Shown here: in pieces, positions 1 to 5,936 of the stretch
Layout: every line of letters begins with the position of its first letter
How positions within the stretch are numbered: the stretch's first letter is position 1
NCBI GenBank assembly: GCA_012513545.1
Contig: JAAZCB010001327.1
Coordinates: 1 to 8,435 of the forward strand
Reading direction: 5' to 3'
Origin: Clostridiaceae bacterium
GTDB taxonomy: Bacteria > Bacillota_A > Clostridia > Acetivibrionales > Acetivibrionaceae
DNA: 8,435 bases
The notes under the pieces: model-generated
Database searches by the model: none
The model's input: only the letters and a program-made list of their open reading frames with translations
What the model was told of the DNA's origin: nothing
Made by a program: the position numbers and the translations under genes

Positions 1-110
1 GAAGCTTTTTGTAAGAGCCATTTCCCGAAGGGAAATCAGGCAAAAGATGAGGGACTCGATGTCCCGAAGCTTTTTGTAAGAGCCATTTCCCGAAGGGAAA
101 TCAGGCAAAA
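1..110. repeat. Two perfect 45-bp direct repeats with an internal palindrome
   Basis: Positions 1-45 and 66-110 are identical over 45 bp, giving a 65-bp period. Each copy contains the perfect inverted repeat ATTTCCC-GAA-GGGAAAT (20-36 and 85-101), which outer GCC/GGC pairs can extend. The 20-bp spacer (46-65) holds another inverted repeat, GGGAC-TCGAT-GTCCC (51-65). The first copy begins at base 1, so the array may continue upstream of the window. No T-run follows the stems, so they do not look like intrinsic terminators. A diverged piece of the same sequence occurs near 805-842. The role is unknown; a dispersed palindromic intergenic element is my best guess. Confidence 0.9.
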
Positions 111-144
111 AGCCATGTTAGGCTATTACAGACTGCATAGCTTA

Positions 145-173
145 AGATTTCAATAGCAAAATAGTCCTATAAT
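145..173 (+). promoter_or_regulatory. Possible promoter for the flp operon
   Basis: A perfect -10-like TATAAT lies at 168-173. At a 17-bp spacer the -35 region (145-150, AGATTT) is a poor match to TTGACA, so the call rests mainly on the -10 box and on its place ahead of a structured leader. An alternative reading is TGCATA (134-139) and CAAAATA (157-163), 17 bp apart, which loosely resembles forespore sigma-factor (SigG-type) elements. TATAAT is common by chance in DNA this AT-rich. Confidence 0.3.
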
Positions 174-191
174 AAAGGTAATTGTGATAAC

Positions 192-262
192 TGTTTCCCG
201 ATTATTATATAGGAACAATAGGCTATCCAAATCGGTGCAAGTGATGGATAGTATAAAAACCC
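192..262 (+). ncRNA. Possible structured leader RNA with pseudoknot
   Basis: CTATCC (223-228) and GGATAG (246-251) form a 6-bp hairpin with a 17-nt loop. AATCGG in that loop (230-235) is exactly complementary to CCGATT upstream (198-203), which would make a pseudoknot. TGTTTCC (192-198) can also pair with GGAACA (212-217) with one bulge, sharing C198 with the pseudoknot. An A-rich tail (255-259) and CCC (260-262) follow. Hairpin, loop complementarity and A-rich tail recall small pseudoknotted riboswitch aptamers in general, but I cannot match it to a known class; it does not fit the c-di-GMP-I or c-di-GMP-II consensus as I know them. Confidence 0.35.
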
Positions 263-296
263 TAAAGCTTTTATAATTATAATATAAGCTGTTAAA

Positions 297-321
297 CAAA
301 CCTTGTAGGCAAGGGGGTTTG
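297..321 (+). promoter_or_regulatory. Hairpin sequestering the flp1 ribosome binding site
   Basis: CAAACC (297-302) pairs with GGTTTG (316-321), and TTG (303-305) with CAA (310-312) around a TAGG loop, leaving a short G bulge on the 3' side. The 3' arm holds the only plausible Shine-Dalgarno sequence of the first pilin gene, AAGGGGG (311-317), 12 nt before its ATG. AAACCC at 257-262 can pair instead with GGGTTT (315-320), enclosing the hairpin AGCTT/AAGCT (266-270/286-290). Two exclusive pairings for the same G-run suggest translational control; this is inference from base pairing only. Confidence 0.45.
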
Positions 322-329
322 ACAAAATA

Positions 330-500
330 ATGAACCTGTTAAGTGTTTTTAAAGGTCTGTTTAGAAAGCAAAAAGGGCAAGGACTTGTTGAGTACGCATT
401 GGTACTGATTCTAATTGCGGTGGCAGCACTGGTAGGAGTCAGCTTCTTAGGAACAACTCTGTTTGAATTCTATTATGGTTACTTCTCGTCACTTTTCTAA
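330..500 (+). CDS. flp: Flp family type IVb prepilin, aromatic-rich (56 aa)
   Basis: Encodes a 56-residue Flp prepilin, the major-subunit type of Tad pili. A short basic leader (1-16, ending RKQKG) precedes the class III processing motif G16|QGLVEY, with Glu at +5 and Tyr at +6 as in Flp pilins, then a hydrophobic helix of about residues 23-41. Cleavage after Gly16 would leave 40 residues. The C-terminal 12 residues (45-56) are unusual: seven are Phe or Tyr, giving 9 aromatics in the 40-residue mature chain. The start is ATG 330 with AAGGGGG (311-317) upstream. The second pilin gene follows 73 bp downstream. The gene is short and easily missed by length cut-offs. The family call is secure; whether this or the next gene is the major pilin cannot be told. 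Confidence 0.93.
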   Translation: MNLLSVFKGLFRKQKGQGLVEYALVLILIAVAALVGVSFLGTTLFEFYYGYFSSLF

Positions 501-530
501 AGGGTACACGAAACTTAAATACTTTATTAA

Positions 531-556
531 TTTTTTGCAAAAAAAATAAAAAAAAT
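531..556 (+). other. T-run/A-run palindrome between the two pilin genes
   Basis: TTTTTTGCAAAAAA (531-544) is a perfect palindrome running into an A-rich tract (539-555) just before the ribosome binding site of the second pilin gene. With no GC stem it is a poor terminator. It may act as an unstructured, ribosome-friendly leader or simply be low-complexity spacer. Confidence 0.4.
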
Positions 557-573
557 GAAAGGTGGAAATTAAA

Positions 574-762
574 ATGTTACAGATGTACTGGAATTATTTA
601 AAAGCGTTGAGAGGAAGTAAAAAAGGACAGGGTATGGTTGAGTATGGACTTATAATTGCACTGATAGCAGTAGTATGTATAGTGGGACTGAACATATTAG
701 GACCACAAATCAGTGCCTTGTTTGAGTCAGTATCAGGCAGCTTGTCAACAACCTCGCCTTAA
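574..762 (+). CDS. flp: Flp family type IVb prepilin (62 aa)
   Basis: Second Flp prepilin, 62 residues from ATG 574. I chose this start over an in-frame GTG at 562 because AAAGGTGG (558-565) is a good Shine-Dalgarno 8 nt before ATG 574 and itself contains that GTG. The leader is 18 residues ending GSKKG, followed by the processing motif G18|QGMVEYG (Glu +5, Tyr +6) and a hydrophobic helix at about 25-47. The mature 44-residue chain has a small, polar tail rich in Ser and Thr (SVSGSLSTTSP) and only two aromatic residues, in sharp contrast to the preceding pilin. It should be cut by a TadV-type peptidase at the membrane and polymerised by the CpaF/TadB/TadC machine encoded downstream. An intrinsic terminator follows 13 bp after the stop. 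Confidence 0.95.
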   Translation: MLQMYWNYLKALRGSKKGQGMVEYGLIIALIAVVCIVGLNILGPQISALFESVSGSLSTTSP

Positions 763-775
763 TATTGAAGTCTGT

Positions 776-812
776 AAAGCTGCCCTATCATATACAGATA
801 GGGCAGCTTTTT
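776..812 (+). terminator. Intrinsic terminator after the pilin genes
   Basis: AAAGCTGCCCTATC (776-789) pairs perfectly with GATAGGGCAGCTTT (797-810), a 14-bp stem with a 7-nt loop, followed by a T-run ending at 812. It sits between the pilin genes and tadE in a run of same-strand genes. Partial read-through would give high pilin and lower machinery expression. I see no convincing separate promoter between it and tadE. Confidence 0.88.
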
Positions 813-842
813 AGGGTCATTTCCCAAAGCTTTTTTCAAAAA
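805..842. repeat. Diverged relic of the 45-bp repeat
   Basis: AGCTTTTT (805-812), GTCATTTCCC (816-825) and AAAG (826-829) occur in the same order as AGCTTTTT, GCCATTTCCC and GAAG in the repeat copies at 3-30 and 68-95, with a spacer of 3 instead of 6 bases and two substitutions. The next bases (823-842, TCCCAAAGCTTTTTT then AAGAG) also match the junction region 62-81 (TCCCGAAGCTTTTT then AAGAG). The similarity overlaps the 3' arm of the pilin terminator. Confidence 0.5.
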
Positions 843-888
843 GAGTTATTGTAAACGTGTTTGTAAAAGGGTGAAAGGTGTGAGTACT

Positions 889-1287
889 ATGTATGGCAAC
901 CAGAGGCTAGGTAACCAAAAAGGACAGTCTATTGTTGAAACTGCATTGATTCTTCCAATAATAATACTAATATTAACAGGGATAATTGATTTCGGTTTAT
1001 TGTTCAATCACTACCTGGTTATAACCAATGCCTCAAGGGAAGCAGCAAGAGAAGCAGCTGTAGGTACTGGTGATGCCGAGCTTCATATAATGGTTTCCAA
1101 TATGACCTCTTCACTTGATCAGGCAAGGGTAACGACTACAATATATCCTGCAGAAACATTAAGAAAAAAAGGTGATGAAGTAACTGTTACTATTGAATTT
1201 GATAATATGCTTTTAACTCCTGTTATATCTTCAATTATACCCAACCCGGTACATTTGACATCAAGGACTGTAATGAGAGTAGAATAA
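889..1287 (+). CDS. tadE: TadE-family pseudopilin
   Basis: A 132-residue TadE-like protein, a minor pseudopilin needed for Flp pilus assembly and anchored in the cytoplasmic membrane. Residues 12-17 read G|QSIVE, a class III prepilin-peptidase site with Glu at +5, followed by the hydrophobic helix ALILPIIILILTGIIDFGLL (19-38). NASREAAREAAVG (48-60) matches the Ala/Arg-rich segment after the helix that is typical of TadE. The rest is a small extracellular domain rich in beta-type sequence. I chose ATG 889 because AAAGGTG (874-880) lies 8 nt before it; the upstream in-frame GTGs at 871 and 880 sit too close to any ribosome binding site. It follows the pilin terminator and precedes the TadG-like gene by 54 bp. 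The length is normal for the family. Confidence 0.92.
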   Translation: MYGNQRLGNQKGQSIVETALILPIIILILTGIIDFGLLFNHYLVITNASREAAREAAVGTGDAELHIMVSNMTSSLDQARVTTTIYPAETLRKKGDEVTVTIEFDNMLLTPVISSIIPNPVHLTSRTVMRVE

Positions 1288-1341
1288 AAAATAATTTAAC
1301 ATGTTCATAACCTATAATCCATTATAAGTGAGGGATAAAAA

Positions 1342-2289
1342 ATGAGAGCACCGTCATTTATGAATATACTAGGAAGCAAAAGGGGAACCACTTCTCTTAT
1401 ATTCATTTGCTCTACCATTTTAGTAATATTGTTATCTGCACTTTTTACGGACATAGGTTATATTGCTTATCAGCGATATAAACTTAGGTATGATGTAGAT
1501 ACAATAGCAAAACTTGGTGCCGAGGCCCTCTGTATAAGCAGGGAAGAGTGTATAAAAGTTATTGAGAGCAATGTGGTTAAAAGAATAAAGGGCGTAAACA
1601 AATTGGATGTAAGAATTTCAGACAATAACAGAGAAATCACTATATACACAGGAAGAAAACTGCAGTATGTTTTTCTTCGTTTCTTTGGGTTAAAAGATAA
1701 ACAGTTAGAATCAAATGTTACCGCAAAAATATCTATCGTAACTTCATATAAAGGCATAAGGCCTTTTGCAGTTGAAAAGAAGGAAATCATTTATGGAGAA
1801 GAGTATATACTTTCTCCACTTGATCCATTATCGAATAAAATCGGAAATGACAAAGCTATGGGAATCGTTCTTTTAGACCAGGGGAAGGGAAGCTTTGAAA
1901 CAAATATGCTTTATGGTTATATTAAAAGTGTAAACATAGGGGATCATATTTATGCTATTAAGGAAGATTCGGCAAAAGTCAGTACAAATCTTGTAGAAAA
2001 GATAATTCAACGCTGCAATCACCAACCTATATGTACATATGATAACCATAAAGAGGATTGTCCCAGAATACTTGTTATTCCTGTTGTTGATAAAATAGAT
2101 CCCAGCGGTAAGAAAGCAATGACTGTACTGGGATTTACTGCATTTTTTATTGAAGGAATTGACGAAAAGTTAAATGCTGTCAATGGAAATACAGCCTTAA
2201 AAGGAAGGTTTATGATATATACGGTTAATTCGGATACCAGCGACGAAATATATGATTTTGGTCTTTTGGGTGTTAAATTAATCCATTAA
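1342..2289 (+). CDS. TadG-like Flp pilus assembly protein
   Basis: A 315-residue protein with one N-terminal membrane helix (about 18-40) and a large presumed extracellular domain. After the basic GSKRG, the helix and the following segment (DIGYIAYQRYKLRYDVD, 37-53) resemble the N-terminus of TadE/TadG-like proteins, but residues after the Gly (TTSLI) lack the Glu +5 of a cleavable prepilin. Further family-like pieces are IRPFAVEK (139-146), PRILVIPVVD (241-250) and GFTAFFIEGI (264-273), a pattern I associate with TadG-like proteins. Five cysteines are present: one in the helix (23), C64 and C70 after it, and C225, C231 and C240 in a short cluster, which may form disulfides outside the cell. 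The start ATG 1342 has GAGGG (1330-1334) upstream. The exact role in assembly is not well defined for this family. Confidence 0.75.
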   Translation: MRAPSFMNILGSKRGTTSLIFICSTILVILLSALFTDIGYIAYQRYKLRYDVDTIAKLGAEALCISREECIKVIESNVVKRIKGVNKLDVRISDNNREITIYTGRKLQYVFLRFFGLKDKQLESNVTAKISIVTSYKGIRPFAVEKKEIIYGEEYILSPLDPLSNKIGNDKAMGIVLLDQGKGSFETNMLYGYIKSVNIGDHIYAIKEDSAKVSTNLVEKIIQRCNHQPICTYDNHKEDCPRILVIPVVDKIDPSGKKAMTVLGFTAFFIEGIDEKLNAVNGNTALKGRFMIYTVNSDTSDEIYDFGLLGVKLIH

Positions 2290-2349
2290 TATACTTTTAA
2301 CATCTTTGCTTTACGGAGTTTTTCAAAAGAAAACTTAAGCAAGTATATT
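2288..2349 (+). repeat. Inverted repeat between the tadG-like gene and cpaB
   Basis: AATATACTT (2288-2296) is exactly complementary to AAGTATATT (2341-2349), and a second stem, AGTTTT/AAAACT (2317-2322/2330-2335), nests inside. The arms are AT-only apart from one GC pair, so stability is low. It could be an mRNA processing or stability element, or chance in AT-rich DNA. Confidence 0.3.
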
Positions 2350-2379
2350 TTATAACACAATATACCAAGGAGGGGCATT

Positions 2380-3144
2380 ATGGAATCAGTAAATAAACGC
2401 GTAATTATTATCTCACTTATTCTGGCTTTGTTTACAACAGTATTGGTTTATCTTTACATTAAGGGGGCTACTACAAAGCCCGAGGTTGTGGAATATATAA
2501 ATGTATATGTTGCAGCAAAAACAATGTCTGCAAAATACGAAGTAAAAGATGATGATGTTAAACAGGTAAGGGTGACAAGGGATTATTTAAATCCTAATGC
2601 TGTACTTAATAAAGCGGATATAGTCGGAAAACGTCTTGCAGACCGTATAATCGCCGGTGAGCAGATTCTGAAGGAAAGATTGGTTGAAGACAATAACCTT
2701 AATCTTTCATATAACATAAAGGAAGGTATGAGAGCTGTAAGTGTGAATGTAAATGAACAGGTGGAAGTAGCTAATCTTCTAGAGCCTGGTGACTATGTGG
2801 ATATAATAGCAAGCTTTCCCTTTGAAAAACAGGATATAGGACCTAATTCCATAATTGAAGCTGCTAAATCTCAAATAGTAATACAGAATTTGAAAGTTCT
2901 TGCTCTTGGGCAGTATACAGGCAAAGAAGAGGAAAAGAAAGGCAATACAGAAGCCCAGTTGCCAAAGACAGTAACTCTCGAAGCCAGTCCTAAAGACAGT
3001 GAAAAGCTTGTTTTTGTAAGTGAATTTGCTTCAATAAGAATGGCTCTGAGACGTGTTGATGACGACAAGATCATACCAACGGAAGGAACCCTTAAGGATG
3101 ATGTCTTAAGTGATAGAGGTGTCATAGTTGTACCAAAACAATGA
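2380..3144 (+). CDS. cpaB: Flp pilus assembly protein CpaB/RcpC
   Basis: A 254-residue CpaB/RcpC protein. A single membrane helix (about 8-28) is followed by a SAF-like domain (about 41-103: VYVAAKTMSAKYEVKDDDV, then IVGKRLADRIIAGEQIL) and the RcpC/CpaB C-terminal domain (about 114-225), with GMRAVSVNVNEQVEVANLL (116-134), PGDYVDII (136-143) and a closing segment TVTLEASPKDSEKLVF (197-212) before the final beta region. In diderms CpaB works near the secretin channel; with no secretin gene here it presumably acts at the outer face of the cytoplasmic membrane or in the cell wall, which is inference. The SAF fold might contact sugars such as peptidoglycan. ATG 2380 has a strong AAGGAGGGG (2367-2375) ahead of it. 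The length is ordinary for the family. Confidence 0.93.
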   Translation: MESVNKRVIIISLILALFTTVLVYLYIKGATTKPEVVEYINVYVAAKTMSAKYEVKDDDVKQVRVTRDYLNPNAVLNKADIVGKRLADRIIAGEQILKERLVEDNNLNLSYNIKEGMRAVSVNVNEQVEVANLLEPGDYVDIIASFPFEKQDIGPNSIIEAAKSQIVIQNLKVLALGQYTGKEEEKKGNTEAQLPKTVTLEASPKDSEKLVFVSEFASIRMALRRVDDDKIIPTEGTLKDDVLSDRGVIVVPKQ

Positions 3145-3231
3145 TTCTTAAATGATTAATAATAATTTTGAAGGTTTATAATAAAAAGTTACGTAGTAGG
3201 ATGAAGATAATACTTTATTGGAGGTAATGGT

Positions 3232-4437
3232 ATGGAAAAGATCAAAATCGTTATAGTTGATGACACAGAAGAAACCAGAAACAATGTCAAGACTTTGCTG
3301 TCATTTGAAAAAAGGATAGAAATAATTGGTGAGGCTGAAAATGGTGAAGAAGCAGTTTTCATTGCAAAAGAATCCAAGCCTGATGTAATGCTTATGGATA
3401 TTAATATGCCAGTGATGGATGGAATAAAGGCAACTGAGGAAATATCAATGAATGTTCCTGAAACAGCTGTCATAATTATGTCTGTCCAGGGTGAGAATGA
3501 GTATTTGAGAAAGGCAATGGCAGCTGGAGCAAGGGACTTTTTAAACAAGCCGTTTTCAAGCGATGATCTTATAAATACAATTCTAAAAACATACGATATT
3601 GAGTCTCAGCGCAAGCAGCGGTCGAATGTAACCAGGGTTAAAGAAGAAGTAAAATCAAAGACAATATCGGTTTTCAGCACCAAAGGCGGGGTAGGTAAGA
3701 CCACTATTGCATCAAACATAGCTGTCAGTCTTGCCAGATCAACAAAAAAGAGGGTTGCACTTGTTGACCTTGACCTGCAGTTCGGTGATGTAGCCATAAT
3801 GCTCAATGCATCCGTAAAAAACACAATCAGCGACCTGATCAAGGAGATTAATGTTTTAAACGGCGACGTTATGGAGGATTATCTTGTTACACATTTTTCA
3901 GGAGTCAGGGTTCTGCCAGCACCTGTAAAGCCTGAATATGCAGAGTATATAACGGCTTCGCATGTGGAAAGGATACTTAATACCTTAAAAGAGTACTACC
4001 ACTACGTTATCGTTGACACATCTGCAAGTTTCCATGAGACTGTACTTGCTGCTCTGGACATGTCTGATAAAATCCTGCTTGTTTCTACACTGGATCTTCC
4101 GACTATAAAAAACGTAAAATCGGGACTGGATGTTATGGAAACACTTCACTACCCGAAGGAGAAAATTAATATTATTTTGAATAAAGCCTCAGAACAGTTC
4201 GGGATTAAGTTCAAGGATTTCGAAAGTACCTTGAAGCACCAGATTTGGTCATACATACCCGAAGACAGTCAGACTGTAATAACTTCTGCCAACAAGGGTT
4301 TTCCTTTTGTTATGACAAGGGCTGAAACAAAGGTTGCTAAAGCAATATTGGGTATTGCTAATGAAATTGCTAAGGAGAATCAGTCACCTCTTAAGGAGAA
4401 GGAGAAAGATGCAGTTAAAAAATTATTCGGGGGCTGA
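3232..4437 (+). CDS. cpaE: CpaE/TadZ-like receiver-ATPase, pilus localisation
   Basis: A 401-residue two-domain protein. The N-terminal receiver domain (about 3-122) looks fully competent: acidic pair D10/D11, phosphoacceptor D56 in LMDINMP, S84 at the switch position and K106 in NKPF. A linker (about 123-142) leads to a MinD/ParA-type ATPase (about 143-375) with the deviant Walker A KGGVGKTT (151-158), the DLDLQFGD segment (179-186) and a Walker B-like YVIVDTSA. CpaE/TadZ proteins place the Tad machine in the cell, often at a pole. In well-studied members the receiver or the ATPase site is often degenerate; here both are intact, so phosphorylation could gate assembly. No histidine kinase lies in the window. 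Start ATG 3232, with GGAGGT (3220-3225) 6 nt upstream. It lies between cpaB and the motor ATPase gene, the usual neighbours. Confidence 0.92.
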   Translation: MEKIKIVIVDDTEETRNNVKTLLSFEKRIEIIGEAENGEEAVFIAKESKPDVMLMDINMPVMDGIKATEEISMNVPETAVIIMSVQGENEYLRKAMAAGARDFLNKPFSSDDLINTILKTYDIESQRKQRSNVTRVKEEVKSKTISVFSTKGGVGKTTIASNIAVSLARSTKKRVALVDLDLQFGDVAIMLNASVKNTISDLIKEINVLNGDVMEDYLVTHFSGVRVLPAPVKPEYAEYITASHVERILNTLKEYYHYVIVDTSASFHETVLAALDMSDKILLVSTLDLPTIKNVKSGLDVMETLHYPKEKINIILNKASEQFGIKFKDFESTLKHQIWSYIPEDSQTVITSANKGFPFVMTRAETKVAKAILGIANEIAKENQSPLKEKEKDAVKKLFGG

Positions 4438-4493
4438 GTCCTATAATTTTGTTGATGCTCACAATTAATTAAATTTGAAAGTGGGGTAGCAAT

Positions 4494-5855
4494 ATGTCAC
4501 TCTTAGAGAGACTACAAAAGGAAAAAAATACTGAAATTGCCGATAATAAAAATTTGAAGATAAAAAAGGTTAGTCAGATTCAGGAGGATCCTTATGCCAG
4601 CATAAAAGCAAGAATACATAGTAAAATTATCGATGAGATAAAGGGAGATGCATTAAGAGATATTGATTCTGCAGAAGATGATTCTCTTGAAAAGGAGATA
4701 ATTTCCATTGTCGAAAATATCCTTAATGAAGAGAGTAATTATATAACCAAGAACGAAAGGCAGAAAATCATTTCCGAGGTACTGGATGAAACTATAGGTT
4801 TTGGACCGATAAATCCTCTTATTCAGGATCCGGCAGTGTCTGAAATAATGGTAAATGGTCCGAATAAAGTATATGTTGAAAAGAAAGGAAAACTGGTCTT
4901 ATCGGATGTAAGATTTAAAGACGACCAGCATGTAATGCATGTAATAGAAAAAATTGTTGCTCCTTTAGGAAGAAGAATAGATGAAAGTTCTCCAATGGTT
5001 GATGCAAGGCTTCCTAACGGTTCACGTGTTAATGTAATAATACCGCCCCTTGCTCTGGATGGGCCAAGCATTACAATAAGAAAATTCTCGGAAAAGCCAT
5101 ATACAGTTAAAGACCTTATCAATTTCGGTACAATTACTCCAAATGTGGCTATGTTTCTTAAAGCATGTGTCGAAGCAAGGCTTAACATAGTAGTATCAGG
5201 CGGTACAGGAAGCGGTAAAACAACAACCCTGAATGTTATTTCGTCCTTTATACCTGATGATGAAAGAATTGTAACCATAGAGGATGCAGCAGAAATTCAA
5301 CTGGGTCAGGAGCATGTATTGAGGCTTGAAACCAGACCTCCTAATATTGAAGGAAAAGGTGCGATAACTATAAGGGATCTGGTGAGAAACTCCCTCAGAA
5401 TGAGGCCTGACAGGATTGTAGTAGGGGAAGTAAGAAGCGGTGAAGCTCTAGACATGCTTCAGGCAATGAATACCGGGCATGACGGTTCCCTGACTACAGG
5501 CCACGCAAACACTCCGAGGGATATGCTGGCAAGACTTGAGACAATGGTTCTTATGGCAGGTATGGAACTGCCGGTAAAGGCAATCAGAGAACAGATATCA
5601 TCCGCTGTAGATCTTATTGTTCAGCAATCAAGATTAAAGGACGGAAGCAGGAAGATAACACATATATCCGAAGTAACAGGTATGGAAGGTGACATAATAA
5701 CCATGCAGGATATTTTTGTATACAAACAGACAGGAAAGGATGAAAGAGGAAGGTTGATTGGTGAAATAGTGTCTACGGGAATCAAACCCAAATTTATGGA
5801 TAAGTTTGAAAGAGCAGGGATTATGCTGCCTTCTGATGTTTTTGCCTCTGTTTGA
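4494..5855 (+). CDS. tadA: CpaF/TadA type II/IV secretion motor ATPase
   Basis: A 453-residue CpaF/TadA hexameric ATPase, the cytoplasmic motor that drives Flp pilus extension (and in some species retraction). The N-terminal part (1-100) is charged and helical. The conserved region begins at GFGPINPLIQDPAVSEIMVN (102-121). Diagnostic motifs in order are Walker A GGTGSGKT (236-243), the Asp box TIEDAAEIQL (261-270), Walker B with its flanks DRIVVGEVRSGEA (306-318) and the His box GHDGSLTTGHANTPRD (328-343). Arginine-rich NSLRMRPDR (299-307) precedes Walker B as usual. All catalytic motifs are complete. ATG 4494 is preceded by a modest ribosome binding site, AAAGTGGGG (about 4478-4486). The gene lies 56 bp after cpaE and before tadB/tadC, whose products form its membrane platform. 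Confidence 0.97.
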   Translation: MSLLERLQKEKNTEIADNKNLKIKKVSQIQEDPYASIKARIHSKIIDEIKGDALRDIDSAEDDSLEKEIISIVENILNEESNYITKNERQKIISEVLDETIGFGPINPLIQDPAVSEIMVNGPNKVYVEKKGKLVLSDVRFKDDQHVMHVIEKIVAPLGRRIDESSPMVDARLPNGSRVNVIIPPLALDGPSITIRKFSEKPYTVKDLINFGTITPNVAMFLKACVEARLNIVVSGGTGSGKTTTLNVISSFIPDDERIVTIEDAAEIQLGQEHVLRLETRPPNIEGKGAITIRDLVRNSLRMRPDRIVVGEVRSGEALDMLQAMNTGHDGSLTTGHANTPRDMLARLETMVLMAGMELPVKAIREQISSAVDLIVQQSRLKDGSRKITHISEVTGMEGDIITMQDIFVYKQTGKDERGRLIGEIVSTGIKPKFMDKFERAGIMLPSDVFASV

Positions 5856-5936
5856 CGGTTTTCGTAATATTATGCCTGAACTAAGTTTCGAATTGTGTTA
5901 AAGCACTAATACAGCATTATTCTGGGAGGCGGATGT

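Larger units (their letters stand above)
111..329 (+). other. Non-coding upstream region of the flp genes
   Basis: No credible protein gene lies between the repeats and the first pilin. The longest ATG-started frames I see here are about a dozen codons and lack a ribosome binding site. The stretch holds a possible promoter (TATAAT at 168-173), inverted repeats and a potential pseudoknot (192-251), an AT-rich hairpin (266-290) and a hairpin covering the pilin ribosome binding site (297-321). It is best read as the promoter and 5' untranslated leader of the pilus locus. Confidence 0.6.

Noticed and set aside
1..110. CRISPR array
   Set aside because: Only two copies, a 45-bp unit with a 20-bp spacer, a strong internal palindrome and no cas genes. 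The geometry does not fit a CRISPR array.
192..320. c-di-GMP-I/II or preQ1-I riboswitch
   Set aside because: Biologically attractive, and the hairpin plus A-rich tail faintly resembles preQ1-I. However, the conserved c-di-GMP core sequences are not present, and the 17-nt loop and its pairing do not fit preQ1-I. Reported only as an unassigned structured leader.
531..556. Terminator between the two pilin genes
   Set aside because: The palindrome is only T-run/A-run with a two-base GC centre, and no stable GC stem is present.
562..573. GTG 562 as start of the second pilin
   Set aside because: This GTG is part of the Shine-Dalgarno AAAGGTGG that serves ATG 574.
871..888. GTG 871 or GTG 880 as start of tadE
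   Set aside because: Both sit directly against their only possible ribosome binding sites, whereas ATG 889 has ideal spacing from AAAGGTG at 874-880.
1470..1790. Minus-strand reading frames such as 1470-1790, 3189-3548, 4823-5278 and 7284-7661
   Set aside because: All are antisense to strongly supported + strand genes, with no ribosome binding site or recognisable domain. They are shadows of the real genes.
3177..3182. TATAAT words in gaps between operon genes (also 1313-1318 and 4442-4447) as internal promoters
   Set aside because: None has a recognisable -35 at proper spacing, and the hexamer is frequent by chance in such AT-rich gaps.
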